Shown: positions 47,545 through 57,048 of the stretch, one piece after another
How positions within the stretch are numbered: position 1 is the stretch's first letter
Layout of the letters: each line of letters begins with the position of its first letter
Assembly (NCBI GenBank): GCA_016710095.1
Contig: JADJLL010000002.1
Location: 62,001 to 126,000 of the forward strand
Origin: Candidatus Eiseniibacteriota bacterium
GTDB taxonomy: Bacteria > Eisenbacteria > RBG-16-71-46
Length of the DNA: 64,000 bases
Direction of reading: 5' to 3'
Program-made: the position numbers and the translations under genes
Notes under the pieces: generated by a model
Databases searched by the model: none
Seen by the model: the letters and a program-made list of their open reading frames with translations, nothing else
Told to the model about the DNA's origin: nothing

Positions 47545-49722
47545 ATGGCAGAGCACAAAGTCAGCGTGGATCTCGGCGGCAAGGAACTGACGATCAGCAC
47601 GGGCAAGTGGGCCAAGCTCGCCGGCGGTTCCGCCGTCGTCCAGCTCGGCGGCACCGTCGTACTGGTCGCCTCCAGCGCCGCGAAGTCGGCCAAGCCGGGC
47701 CTCGACTTCGTTCCGCTCACCTGCGACTACCGCGAGCGGACGTACGCCGCGGGCAAGATCCCGGGTGGCTTCTTCAAGCGTGAAGGCCGGCCGACCGAGA
47801 AGGAGACGCTCAGCTCGCGGCAGATCGATCGTCCGATCCGCCCGCTCATGAGCAAGCAGTGGTTCTACGAGACCCAGGTCATGGCGACCGTCGTCTCGTC
47901 GGACCAGGAACACGACGCGGACGTCCTCGCGCTCATCGGCGGCTCCTGCTCGCTGGTGCTTTCGGACATTCCGTTCCCCGAGCCGGTCGCCGGCGTGCGT
48001 GTCGCGCGCGTGGACGGCCAGTTCGTCGTGATGCCGACGTTCGCCCAGCTCGACGAGTCCGACATGGACGTCGTCGTGGCCGGTACGGCGACCGACATCA
48101 TCATGGTCGAAGGTGGTTGCCGCGAAGTGAGCGAGGCCGACATGGTCGGCGCCCTCGACTTCGCGATGCAGCACATCCGCGCGATCGTCGCGGCGCAGAA
48201 CGAACTCCAGAAGGTCCACGGCAAGCCGAAGCGCTCGCCGGTCGCCGTCGCCGACGTGTCCGATCTGGACGCGGCGCTGCGCGCGGCCTACACGACGCGT
48301 CTCGCCGAGGCGATCCGCATTCCCGGCAAGGAAGCGCGCCAGGAAGAGATCGACATCATCACCGCCGAGGCCGTCGCCAAGTTCGCGGAGCAGTTCCCGG
48401 ACAAGGCCGACAAGATCGGCAAGCTGCTGCACGACGTCGAACGCGACGTCCTGCGCAACATGATCCTCGACAAGGGCGTCCGTTCGGACGGCCGCGATTG
48501 CGACACGATCCGCCCGATCTCGATCGAGGTCGGCATGCTCCCGCGCACGCACGGCTCCTGCCTGTTCACGCGTGGCGAGACGCAGGCGCTCGTCGTGGCG
48601 ACGCTCGGCACGAAGGCCGACGAGCAGCGCGTCGAGGAACTCGAAGGGCAGTCGTGGAAGTCGTACATGCTGCACTACAACTTCCCGCCGTTCTCGGTCG
48701 GTGAGACGCGCCCGATCCGTGGGCCGGGTCGCCGCGAAATCGGTCACGGCGCTCTCGCCGAGCGCGCGGTCGAGCCGGTGATCCCGGCGGACACGCACTT
48801 CCCGTACACGATCCGCATCGTGTCGGACATCCTCGAGTCGAACGGCTCGTCGTCGATGGCGTCGGTCTGCGGCGCTTCGATGGCGCTGATGGACGCGGGT
48901 GTGCCGATCAAGGCGCCGGTGGCCGGCGTGGCGATGGGCCTGATCAAGGAAGGCGACCGCGTCGCCGTCCTCACCGACATCCTCGGCGTCGAAGATCACC
49001 TCGGCGACATGGACTTCAAGGTGACGGGCACGACGGAGGGCATCACGGCCTTCCAGATGGACACCAAGATCGGTGGCATCTCGTTCGACATCATGCGCAA
49101 CGCGCTCGAGAAGGCCCACAAGGGCCGGATGTTCATTCTCGGCAAGATGCACGAGACGCTCGCGGCTTCGCGTCCGGAGATGTCGCCGTTCGCGCCGCGC
49201 ATCACGATCGTGAACATCCACCCCGACAAGATCCGCGAAGTCATCGGACCGGGCGGCAAGGTGATCAAGAAGATCACCGAAGAGACCGGTTGCCAGATCG
49301 ACATCCAGGACACGGGTGAAGTGCGCATCGCCGCCGTGAATCTCGACGCCGGCAAGCGCGCGGAAGAGCTGATCCGCAACATCACCGAGGATCCGGAAGT
49401 CGATCGGATCTACCAGGGCAAGGTGCGCAGCGTCGTCAACTTCGGCGCGTTCGTCGAGATCGTTCCGGGTCGCGACGGCCTGCTGCACGTGTCCGAGATC
49501 GACTGGGGCCGCACCGAGCGTGTCGAGGACGTGCTGAACGTCGGCGACATGGTGATGGTCAAGGTCATCGGTGTGGACAAGGAAGGCAAGGTCAAGCTGT
49601 CGCGCCGTGCCCTGCTGCCGCAGCCGGAAGGCTACGTGGAGCGGGCGCCGAGCCGTGACCGGGAGCGGGGCGATCGGGGTGATCGCGGCCGTGACCGGGA
49701 CCGCGGCCCGCGTCGCCGCTAG
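47545..49722 (+). CDS. pnp: Polyribonucleotide nucleotidyltransferase
   Basis: A 725-residue phosphorolytic 3'-5' exoribonuclease. Two RNase PH domains are visible, with the second carrying GETQALVVATLGT and SSSMASVCGASMALMDAG. A KH domain follows (KIREVIGPGGKVIKKITEETG), then an S1 domain (IYQGKVRSVVNFGAFVEIVPGRDGLLH). A short Arg/Asp/Gly-rich tail (RDRERGDRGDRGRDRDRG) follows and could contact RNA or other degradosome proteins such as the extended RNase III. The gene runs on a separate leader after the rpsO terminator. Confidence 0.97.
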   Translation: MAEHKVSVDLGGKELTISTGKWAKLAGGSAVVQLGGTVVLVASSAAKSAKPGLDFVPLTCDYRERTYAAGKIPGGFFKREGRPTEKETLSSRQIDRPIRPLMSKQWFYETQVMATVVSSDQEHDADVLALIGGSCSLVLSDIPFPEPVAGVRVARVDGQFVVMPTFAQLDESDMDVVVAGTATDIIMVEGGCREVSEADMVGALDFAMQHIRAIVAAQNELQKVHGKPKRSPVAVADVSDLDAALRAAYTTRLAEAIRIPGKEARQEEIDIITAEAVAKFAEQFPDKADKIGKLLHDVERDVLRNMILDKGVRSDGRDCDTIRPISIEVGMLPRTHGSCLFTRGETQALVVATLGTKADEQRVEELEGQSWKSYMLHYNFPPFSVGETRPIRGPGRREIGHGALAERAVEPVIPADTHFPYTIRIVSDILESNGSSSMASVCGASMALMDAGVPIKAPVAGVAMGLIKEGDRVAVLTDILGVEDHLGDMDFKVTGTTEGITAFQMDTKIGGISFDIMRNALEKAHKGRMFILGKMHETLAASRPEMSPFAPRITIVNIHPDKIREVIGPGGKVIKKITEETGCQIDIQDTGEVRIAAVNLDAGKRAEELIRNITEDPEVDRIYQGKVRSVVNFGAFVEIVPGRDGLLHVSEIDWGRTERVEDVLNVGDMVMVKVIGVDKEGKVKLSRRALLPQPEGYVERAPSRDRERGDRGDRGRDRDRGPRRR

Positions 49723-49736
49723 ACCGACGCACGACA

Positions 49737-49774
49737 CGGCGGGTGGCCCTCGGGCCGCCCGCCGTTTGTCTTTT
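49737..49774 (+). terminator. Rho-independent terminator after pnp
   Basis: A 12- to 13-bp stem beginning cggcggg (49737) and closing at 49764 with one G-T pair, followed by tttgtctttt. Confidence 0.88.
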
Positions 49775-49843
49775 GCCGCGCGCTCGGGCAGCGTGCGGTC
49801 CTCGTCACCGCTCACGCCCCCCCGCTGGGAGAGAACCGCGCAC

Positions 49844-51118
49844 ATGGCGTCTTCGACCGTGCAGAAGCTCCGACTGTCCTCCGGCATCACGCTGCTCACG
49901 CAGCCCATGCCCGACCGCCTCACCGTCGCCGTCGGCGTCTGGGTGAGGAGCGGGTCGCGCGTCGAGGACGACGCGCGGCAGGGTATGGCGCACTTCATCG
50001 AGCACATGATGTTCAAGGGCACCGAGACGCGCGACGCGCGCAGCATCGCGGCGAGTCTCGAGGGGCTCGGCGGTCATCTCGACGCGTGGACCAACCACGA
50101 ACACGTCTGCTACGAGGCGCGCGCGCTGAGCGAGCACCTGCCGCAGGTCGTGGACGTGCTCGCGGACATCACCTGCCGGTCGCGCTTCGACGTGGCGGAG
50201 ATCGATCGCGAGAAGTCGGTCGTGAAGCAGGAGATCGCCGCGTGCGAGGACGATCCGTCCGACAAGATCCACGAGCTGCTCGCGCGCCAGCTGTACGGCG
50301 GGCACGGCCTTGGGCGTCCGATCCTCGGCACGGTCGAGAGCGTCGACGCGATCACGCGCGACCATCTCGTGGCGAATTTTTCGAGCCGCTACCGCGCCGA
50401 CGAGCTCGTGATCGCCGCGTCCGGCGGGCTCGATCCGAACGAGCTGCGCGATCTCGTGGAGCAGCACTTCGCAGCACCGCACGGGCCCGCGGTCGTGCGC
50501 GATCCGGCACCCGTGCCGCACCCGGTCTCCGTGGTGCACGAGGATCGCGACGAACAGCAGCTCTACCTCGCGCTCGGCGCGCCGACGCCGGCGTACTCCG
50601 ATCCGCGCCGCTACGGCCTGCGCGTGCTCAACACGCTGCTCGGCGGGCTCATGAGCTCGCGGCTCTTCCAGCGCATCCGTGAGGAAGCCGGGCTCGCGTA
50701 CTCGGTCGGTTCCGGCCTCAGTTTCCTCAGCGACACCGGGCTGCTGTCCATCCAGATGGGCGTCGCGCCCGAGCAGGGACGTGAGGCGCTCCGGCTGCTT
50801 CGCATCGAACTCGAGAAGCTCGTCGCCGAAGGGCCGTCGGAGTCCGAGGTCGAGGCCGCCAAGATGTACCTGAAGGGCGGCGTCATCATCGGCATGGAGA
50901 GCGTCTCGAACCGCATGGAGCACATGGCGCGGCAGGAGCTCTACACCGGCCGCTACTCGCCGCCCGAGGAGCACGTCGCGGCGGTGCTGGCCGTCACGCG
51001 CGAGCAGGTCGCGGCCCTGGCCGCCGAGTTCGTGCGGCCGGAACGCTTCTCGATGGGCGCGCTCGGACCGGCCCCGGGCGGGCTGCTCACGGCCGCCGAC
51101 TGGCCCATCGACGCCTGA
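49844..51118 (+). CDS. M16 family metallopeptidase (processing peptidase-like)
   Basis: 424 residues with the inverted zinc motif HxxEH as HFIEHMMFKGT. The distal Glu is in the following EIDREKSVVKQEIAACEDDP segment, which matches the family's catalytic layout. The C-terminal half repeats the fold and includes the RLFQRIREEAGLAYSV segment. Orthologues such as YmxG/PqqL-like peptidases are often found next to pnp. It carries no obvious signal peptide, so cytoplasmic action is likely. The start is ATG 49844. Confidence 0.9.
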   Translation: MASSTVQKLRLSSGITLLTQPMPDRLTVAVGVWVRSGSRVEDDARQGMAHFIEHMMFKGTETRDARSIAASLEGLGGHLDAWTNHEHVCYEARALSEHLPQVVDVLADITCRSRFDVAEIDREKSVVKQEIAACEDDPSDKIHELLARQLYGGHGLGRPILGTVESVDAITRDHLVANFSSRYRADELVIAASGGLDPNELRDLVEQHFAAPHGPAVVRDPAPVPHPVSVVHEDRDEQQLYLALGAPTPAYSDPRRYGLRVLNTLLGGLMSSRLFQRIREEAGLAYSVGSGLSFLSDTGLLSIQMGVAPEQGREALRLLRIELEKLVAEGPSESEVEAAKMYLKGGVIIGMESVSNRMEHMARQELYTGRYSPPEEHVAAVLAVTREQVAALAAEFVRPERFSMGALGPAPGGLLTAADWPIDA

Positions 51119-51133
51119 TCGCACGTTCGAGGA

Positions 51134-51163
51134 CTGACAGCGCCCTCCGGGTTTGGTTATCAT
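51134..51163 (+). promoter_or_regulatory. Candidate promoter of the 51256 membrane-protein gene
   Basis: CTGACA (51134-51139), 18 bp, TATCAT (51158-51163). Both hexamers are one or two changes from consensus. Confidence 0.5.
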
Positions 51164-51255
51164 TCCCGGGTCCTGCGCAACGGATGCGCCCACGTCCCTG
51201 ACCGAGACCCCCTCTCGCCGGCGCCCCCCGATGGCTCCGCGAGCTCGAGAATCGC

Positions 51256-53306
51256 ATGCGCGCAACTCCGTCCCCCTGGCTCTGGTGCTGGTGGCCCGCC
51301 GCCGTCTGGCTGGCCGCCCGTGCGTTGCATGTGGACGTGCTGCAGGGCGCCGCCGGCATGCTGCTCGTGAACCTGCTGCCGGGCCTCGCGCTGATGCGTC
51401 TCTGGGGGCTCGCCGACCGCGGCTCCGCGTGGGTCGCGCTCGGCGCGGGCACGCTCTCGCCGCCGATCGTCGCGGGCGTCTCGCTCGCCGTCGGCCTCGC
51501 GCACGGCTCGATCGAGCGCGTCGCGCTGCCGCTCGTCGCGGTGTCGCTCGTGGCGCTGTCGCTGCCGCGGCGCGGCACTCACGCGAAAGCCGTTCCGGAC
51601 TGGGCGCGCTCCGACGCGGCCGACCGCACGGCCCTCGCCATGGGCATCGGTCTCGCGGCGATCGTCGCGCTCGGGCTGCTCAATCCGCGGCTCGCGCGCT
51701 GGAGCGACTCGTGGTTCCACGCCGCGGTCTTCAACGAAATCCTGCGCGCCGGCGTGCCGGTCGAGTTCCCGCACTTCGCCGGCGGTCCGCTGCCGTACCC
51801 GTGGTTCTTCCACGTCTACCTCGTCGCCTGCCGTCCGCTCGTGAACGCGGACCCGTTCCTCGTCATGGCGTCGCTCAACGTCTGGACCGCGGTGCTCTGG
51901 GGCGCGGCCGTGTACGTCCTCGCGCGCGCGGCGGGGCTTTCGCCGAAGGCCGGCGTGGCGTCCGCCGTCGTCGCCTTCGTGGGCGTCAATCCGGCGGGGC
52001 CCGTGCTGTTCCTGCTGCAGGGGCTCGTGGGGGAGACCTCGGGGCCGGCCGTACTGCGCCAGATGGCGTCCGACGCGAACAGCGTGCTCATCGCGCTGCA
52101 GTGGAACTTCCCGATGTTCCAGGCGACCTGGCTCGGGCGGCTGTGGACGCCGACGGCATTCAACTTCGCGCTCGCCTCGAGCGCGTTCCTGCTCGCGCTC
52201 GCGTTCGAGACTTGGCGCTCGCCCACGTGGCGCACGACGTTGCTGTTCGCCTTCGGCATGACGCTGCTCGTCCACTGGCACACGCTCACGGCGCTCTCGA
52301 TCGCGATCGCGCGCGGTGGGCGCGGTGCTCGGCGCGATCCCGCGCCTGCGTGACGATTCGCGCGGCGCGTTCGGCGCGCTCGCCCGGCTGGGCGGGAGCG
52401 TCGTCCTCGCTTTCGCCGCCGCGAAGCCGTACCTCACGATGGTCACGGTCGGCGGCAACAACAAGGTCATGCTGCTCGCGCTGTCGCGCCTGAATCTCCC
52501 CGGGCTCGTGATCGCGGGCGGCCGGTGCTCTGCTGGCGGCGCTCGCGCAGCGCGAGCTGCCCGCGCGCGCGCGTGGACTGTGGACGGGCCTGCTGGTCGG
52601 GCTCGTGCTGCCGTGCCTGTTCTTCGACCTGCCCGGCGAGGCGGAGGAGAAGCTCTTCTACCCGATGTTCCTCGTCGCCGTCGCGGTCGCCGGGATCACG
52701 TTCGAGCGCTGGCGGCGCGGTGGCGCGCTCGCGCGCGCGGCCGCCGCGGCGCTGGTGATCGGCGGCGGTGGGCACGGCCGCGATCACCGCGACCGGCTTC
52801 CTCGGCGACCACCGCCCTCTGCGCGACATGGTCGACGCGAAGCATCCGTACCGCGCCGCGCTCTACACGCGACGAAGCCGCGGCGCTCCGCTGGGTGCGC
52901 GATCGCTCGCCGCGGGAAGCGGTGTTCGTCCAACCACTGCGCCCGCAGGGCACCGAACCGATCCTCGTGCACGGCGGGCGGAGACTGTTCCTCGGTTTCG
53001 CGGACGTCTTCTACCGCGCCACGTTCTTCTCGACCGGCTCGCGTCCTCCGATCCCCGAGGCCGTGTGGAACGAAGTGCAGCGGCGTGACGCCGCGCAACG
53101 CGCCGTGTTCTCGGACCGGCCGCTGACGGGAGAGGAACTCGGGTTCCTCCGCACGCGACCGTGGCCGCTCTACGTCTGGTGCGACGACTCGCTCGCGACC
53201 GGCACGCTCAGCCCGACCTGCGGGATACCGCCGTGGCCCGCGTGGCCTTCGCCACGCCGAGCGTCCGCGTGCTCGAACTCCGGATGGCGTCCCCGGCGGG
53301 GAGTGA
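51256..53306 (+). CDS. Polytopic membrane protein, GT-C-like (multiple frameshifts as written)
   Basis: I do not recognise a specific family. The first 360 residues are continuous and contain about eight hydrophobic segments, with a soluble loop after the first helices (LARWSDSWFHAAVFNEIL and then GGPLPYPWFFHVYLVA). The acidic residue plus WFHA after a helix resembles GT-C glycosyltransferases of the PMT type. Reading must then shift by one base near 52310, 52520, 52765 and 52868 to follow coherent protein. Those stretches read VGAVLGAIPRLR, GALLAALAQRELPAR, VGTAAITATGFLGDH and RDEAAALRWVRDRSP. Further shifts near 53215 and 53290 give ARVAFATPSVRVLELR and a stop about 53306. Most sites need removal of one G in a cgg or ggtggg context. 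The end position is approximate. Confidence 0.55.
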
Positions 53307-53310
53307 CCGC

Positions 53311-53331
53311 GCCGCCACGCTCCGTGGCGGC
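53311..53331 (+). terminator. Hairpin after the membrane-protein gene
   Basis: A perfect 9-bp stem gccgccacg / cgtggcggc with a ctc loop and no T tract. It lies just after the inferred stop near 53306. Confidence 0.45.
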
Positions 53332-53409
53332 GGTTGCACACTCCGCGACCAGTACCCGGCACGCCGAGCGCGCCCGGGCACGAACCGCCTGCCCCGCGCA
53401 ACAGGGCCG

Positions 53410-53438
53410 TTGACTTGGGGTTGTGCGCTGCCCATAGT
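53410..53438 (+). promoter_or_regulatory. Candidate promoter of the DUF3108 gene
   Basis: TTGACT (53410-53415), 17 bp, CATAGT (53433-53438), about 55 nt before ATG 53494. Confidence 0.5.
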
Positions 53439-53493
53439 CGCGCGCCACGCCGCGCCGGCCGGCGCGGCATCGGACTTGCCTTGCTACCGGAGC

Positions 53494-54381
53494 ATGATGA
53501 CCACTCCCCGTACGCATACGCCGATGCACCCGGCGGCCCCGTTCGCCTCGCTGGCCGTGCTGCGCTCGCTCGCCGCCCACACGGCGCTGCGCTTCGCCCT
53601 CGCGGCGGCGCTGCTCGTGCCCGCGATGCCCGTGCGCGCGGGTGAGGCCGACGAGACCGACCTTCCGGACACCACCGACCTGGCGCTCAACCATCACGAG
53701 GTGCTTCCGGCCGTCGCGCACCCGTTCCGTCCCGGCGAGTCGCTGCGCTTCAGCGTGCAGTACGGCTTCATCAAGGCCGGCTCGGCCTGGCTCGAAGTGC
53801 CGGAAGTCTCGACGTGGAACGGCAAGCCCGTGTACCGGCTCGTCGCGCGCGCGGAATCGAACGGTTTCTTCGACAAGATGTACAAGGTGCGCAACCGCAT
53901 CGAGTCGTTCTGGGACAAGGACTCGCTCTTCAGCTGGCGCTACTTCGAGGATCGCCACGAGGGGCACTTCAAGGCGAACGACACGCTGTGGTTCGATCCG
54001 GGCATCCGCGAGGTGCGCTACAAGAACGGCCAGACGTACCCCGTGCCTCCGCACGTGCAGGACGCGCTCTCGGCGTTCTACTACACGCGCTTCCAGGCGC
54101 TGCCGCTGGGCGGCGCGGTGACGTTCGACTACCACGCGAGCCGCAAGAGCGCTCCGATGGAAGTGCGTGTGCTCGGCCGGCAGACCGTGAAGACTCCCGC
54201 GGGCAAGTTCAACTGCGTCGTCATCGAGCCTCTGCTCAAGGCCGGCGGCATCTTCAAGAACAAGGGCCGGCTCGTGATCTGGCTGACGGACGACGAACGC
54301 CGCATGCCCGTGCTCATGAAGAGCAAGGTGCTGATCGGTTCGATCAGCGTTGTGCTCCAGGAGGCGAAGACCCCCGCCTGA
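53494..54381 (+). CDS. DUF3108 domain-containing exported protein
   Basis: A 295-residue protein with an N-terminal export signal (hydrophobic stretch ALRFALAAALLVPAMPVRA, then GEADE). A DUF3108-type beta domain follows: RPGESLRFSVQYGFIKAGSA, YRLVARAESNGFFDKMYKVR, and then FYYTRFQALPLGG. KTPAGKFNCVVIEPLLKAGG and the closing VWLTDD-like IWLTDDERRMPVLMKSKV complete the domain. The fold is related to lipoprotein-carrier-like beta barrels and occurs in periplasmic proteins of unknown role. A function in envelope lipid or glycan handling is plausible but unproven. Confidence 0.82.
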   Translation: MMTTPRTHTPMHPAAPFASLAVLRSLAAHTALRFALAAALLVPAMPVRAGEADETDLPDTTDLALNHHEVLPAVAHPFRPGESLRFSVQYGFIKAGSAWLEVPEVSTWNGKPVYRLVARAESNGFFDKMYKVRNRIESFWDKDSLFSWRYFEDRHEGHFKANDTLWFDPGIREVRYKNGQTYPVPPHVQDALSAFYYTRFQALPLGGAVTFDYHASRKSAPMEVRVLGRQTVKTPAGKFNCVVIEPLLKAGGIFKNKGRLVIWLTDDERRMPVLMKSKVLIGSISVVLQEAKTPA

Positions 54382-54387
54382 GCCGTT

Positions 54388-54406
54388 CCGGCGAGACGAT
54401 CGCCGG
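54388..54406 (+). terminator. Hairpin after the DUF3108 gene
   Basis: A 7-bp stem ccggcga / tcgccgg with a gacga loop, six bases after the stop. No T tract, so it is only a candidate terminator. Confidence 0.4.
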
Positions 54407-54583
54407 CCGGTGGGGGATTCGACCCCGCCCGCGGGCCGATCGCGCGATCCCGCCCAGACCGGACGGGGAGTGGTCCCGTGCGCGAGGCTGATTTCCGGCG
54501 TTCGACCGGCCGATACCCTTGGCCGACGTGCGGCACGGCGATTGCGATGCCTTCTCCGTGACCACCTCGTGCATGCGCAAGCG

Positions 54584-54613
54584 TTGACAGTCTGAAAACC
54601 CTCCTCCTATACT
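54584..54613 (+). promoter_or_regulatory. Near-consensus sigma-70 promoter of the exopolysaccharide locus
   Basis: TTGACA (54584-54589, perfect), 18 bp, TATACT (54608-54613, five of six). This is the strongest promoter match I see in the window. Confidence 0.75.
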
Positions 54614-54863
54614 TCAGGCCCTTGAGTCACCCACACTTGCGGTGACCGACCTGTCGCAGGCGGAGGATCGACCCAGACGCATCTTGCTACTGCATCGGGA
54701 AGGGCCCTGTGGTTTTTGGCCCTGCCGTCGATTTGCTAGCCGGGTATCGAGCCATCGAGCCCGAGTGCGTCCGAAAAGCCTGTGTGCCGCCGAATCCTTC
54801 GGTGCGCCTCTCGCCCGGCCCGCTCGTGCCGTGGTCCTGTTCTTCTCCAGATCGGGAGTTCGT
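54614..54863 (+). promoter_or_regulatory. Long structured 5' leader of the exopolysaccharide operon
   Basis: About 240 nt separate the predicted start site from GTG 54864. The leader has several small inverted repeats: gtcacc / ggtgac (54626-54631 with 54641-54646), cctg-tcg-cagg nearby, agggcc / ggccct around 54702-54724, and ccgaa-tcc-ttcgg near 54790. It may contain a cis-regulatory RNA. I could not match it to a riboswitch class I know, including the c-di-GMP GEMM motifs. Confidence 0.35.
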
Positions 54864-55628
54864 GTGATCCGAATCGTGCACAGGGTGCTGCACGCCTGCC
54901 TGCTCGCTCTGACGCTGTGCGGCGCGTTGTCCAGCGTCGCTTCCGCGGCGGCGCCCAATCTCGTGGCCGACACGCTCGGCATGGATTGGAGCCAGGTCCC
55001 CGAGTACCGCATCGTTCCGGGTGACAAGCTGTCGCTGAACCTCGGCCCCAAGGCCGATCCCAACATGGACAACATCCACGAGGTGACGGTCCGTTCCGAC
55101 GGCCGCATCACCGTGCATCCCGTGGGTGACGTCGTGGCCGCCGGCCTGACACCCATGGACCTGCAGCGCGCGATCACGTCGCTGCTCTCCGCCGACTTCC
55201 GCTCGCCTCGCGTCACCGTCGAGGTCGTCTCGACGGCGAGCAACCAGGTGCACGTGCTCGGACGCGTCGAGCGTCCGGGCTCGTACCCGACCGGTCCGTT
55301 CTTCACGCTCACGCAGGCCGTCGCGGCCGCGGGCGGGCTCAAGGACGACGCGAACAAGGGGCACGTGCTGCTCATCCATCGCGACGGCGCGCGCACCGTG
55401 CGCGTCTCGCGCGTGCGGCTCGATCGCACGCTGAAGGGCGAGGAGTTCGTGGACGCTCCCGTTTCGCGCTTCGACATCGTGTACGTGCCGCGCACCTCGA
55501 TCGGCAACGTCACGGTGTTCCTGCAGACGCTGTTCTCCGGGCTGTCGCCCGCCGTCAGTACCGGCCTTCTCGGCTGGGAGCTGTTCAATCTCGACCGCGT
55601 GTTCGTGACCCGCGTGGTCAAGGAGTAA
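54864..55628 (+). CDS. Polysaccharide export protein, Wza-like (SLBB domains)
   Basis: 254 residues: a signal peptide (IRIVHRVLHACLLALTLCG, cleaved near ASA) and a polysaccharide-biosynthesis/export domain (PEYRIVPGDKLSLNLGP). The strand VRSDGRITVHPVGDVVAAGL follows, then a SLBB-like segment (VLGRVERPGSYPTGPFFTLTQAVAAAGG). It is shorter than enteric Wza and ends without an obvious outer-membrane helix. It probably forms the periplasmic part of a capsule or exopolysaccharide export channel. GTG 54864 has gggag upstream; longer in-frame starts fall inside the leader. Confidence 0.88.
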   Translation: MIRIVHRVLHACLLALTLCGALSSVASAAAPNLVADTLGMDWSQVPEYRIVPGDKLSLNLGPKADPNMDNIHEVTVRSDGRITVHPVGDVVAAGLTPMDLQRAITSLLSADFRSPRVTVEVVSTASNQVHVLGRVERPGSYPTGPFFTLTQAVAAAGGLKDDANKGHVLLIHRDGARTVRVSRVRLDRTLKGEEFVDAPVSRFDIVYVPRTSIGNVTVFLQTLFSGLSPAVSTGLLGWELFNLDRVFVTRVVKE

Positions 55629-55634
55629 GCCCGC

Positions 55635-57020
55635 ATGACTCCGCAGTCCGGCCACACTCCCCAGATGAACAACTCGGCGCGCCAGGCGACGATGCGTGAG
55701 TTCTTCGCCGTGCTGTTCCGGCGGCGGTGGTTCATCATCGGCCTGTTCGTCGCCGTGACCGCGACCGTCATGACGATCTCGCTCACGACGCCGACGACGT
55801 TCTCGTCGTCGGGCCGCGTGCTCGTGATCCGAGGCGAGCGCCAGAGCGCCCTGAGCCCCGGTCGCCAGCTGTTCAGCGACTGGGAGCAGGAGCTCGCGAG
55901 CGAAGTCGCGAACGTGCGCAGCACGCCCGTGATGGAGCGCACGCGTGCGCTGCTCGACGAGCGCGCGAAGGCCTCCGGCAAGCCCGCGCCGAAGATCAAC
56001 TACGGCGCCGTGGACGTCGAAGTGATGGGCAAGAGCAACGTGCTCGGCATCGGCTACACCGACCTCGAGCCCGAGGTCGCGCAGCAGATCTGCGACGCGC
56101 TGCTCACGTCCTACGTCGAATACCGCCAGAACCGCCAGCGCCTCGGCCAGCCCGAGAGCTTCTTCCAGACGCGCCTCGACAGCCTCAACGGCGAGATCGA
56201 AGCGCGGCTCATGGAGCGCCAGCAGATCGGCATGGCGAGCGGTGTGACGAACGCCGGCGACCAGGCTCGCGAGTGGGGCAACCAGCTCGGCTCGCTCGAG
56301 CAGAAGCGCAACGACGCCGCGGCGGACCTCGCCGAGGCGCAGAACTCGCTCACGGCGATGCGCGATCTCCAGCGCAATCCCGACATCGACCTGCCGACGC
56401 TCGGCCAGTCGTTCACGAACGAGTCGGCGCTCGTCGGGCTCAAGCAGAAGATCATGGAGCAGCAGGCGCGCATCGCGACCCTGCGCGAGCGCTTCCGTGA
56501 CGACGCGCCCGAAGTCCAGAACGCGATGGAGACGCTCGAGACGCTGCAGGCGCTGCTCCGCAAGGAAGTCGACGCCCGCCTCACGATGTCCACGTCGCGC
56601 ATCGAGTCGCTGCGCGCACGACTTTCGGTCTACGATCGTGACCTCACGCAGCTCCGCGGCCGCCTCGGCCTGATCCCGTCCAGCCAGCGCCATCTCGACG
56701 ACCTCGACGCCGAGATCAGGAACCTGCGCGAGCGCTACGCCGAGTTCTCGAAGGCCCGCGATCAGGCGCTCATCACGGCGAACACCTCGCAGGAGCGCAG
56801 CGTCGTGCTGCTCAACCCGGCGGGGATCGCGGTGGCGCAGAACACGCGCGACTACGTTCGTATGGCGCTCGCGCCGGCGTTCAGTCTCGTGATCGGTATC
56901 GGTCTCGCGTTCTTCATCGACGGCCTCGACATGACCGTCCGCACCGCCGGGCAGGCCGAGGAGTTCCTCGAAATCCCGGTGTTCGCCACGTTGTCCGAAC
57001 GGCGCAGCAAGCGCGGTTGA
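55635..57020 (+). CDS. Wzz/GumC-type polysaccharide co-polymerase
   Basis: 461 residues with two transmembrane helices. The first is near residues 28-50 (FRRRWFIIGLFVAVTATVMT) and the second near 420-440 (MALAPAFSLVIGIGLAFFIDG). A long coiled-coil periplasmic region lies between them (for example FFQTRLDSLNGEIEARLMER). This topology controls glycan chain length in Wzy-dependent systems. It is encoded 7 nt after the Wza-like gene and precedes the CapB-like ATPase, as expected for a PCP plus kinase pair. Confidence 0.88.
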   Translation: MTPQSGHTPQMNNSARQATMREFFAVLFRRRWFIIGLFVAVTATVMTISLTTPTTFSSSGRVLVIRGERQSALSPGRQLFSDWEQELASEVANVRSTPVMERTRALLDERAKASGKPAPKINYGAVDVEVMGKSNVLGIGYTDLEPEVAQQICDALLTSYVEYRQNRQRLGQPESFFQTRLDSLNGEIEARLMERQQIGMASGVTNAGDQAREWGNQLGSLEQKRNDAAADLAEAQNSLTAMRDLQRNPDIDLPTLGQSFTNESALVGLKQKIMEQQARIATLRERFRDDAPEVQNAMETLETLQALLRKEVDARLTMSTSRIESLRARLSVYDRDLTQLRGRLGLIPSSQRHLDDLDAEIRNLRERYAEFSKARDQALITANTSQERSVVLLNPAGIAVAQNTRDYVRMALAPAFSLVIGIGLAFFIDGLDMTVRTAGQAEEFLEIPVFATLSERRSKRG

Positions 57021-57048
57021 TCGTCCCCCAGAGGAGAGTGGTTCGAAC

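Noticed and set aside
54614..54863. c-di-GMP (GEMM) riboswitch in the exopolysaccharide leader
   Set aside because: The conserved GEMM nucleotides and paired elements could not be found by eye. Only generic hairpins are visible.
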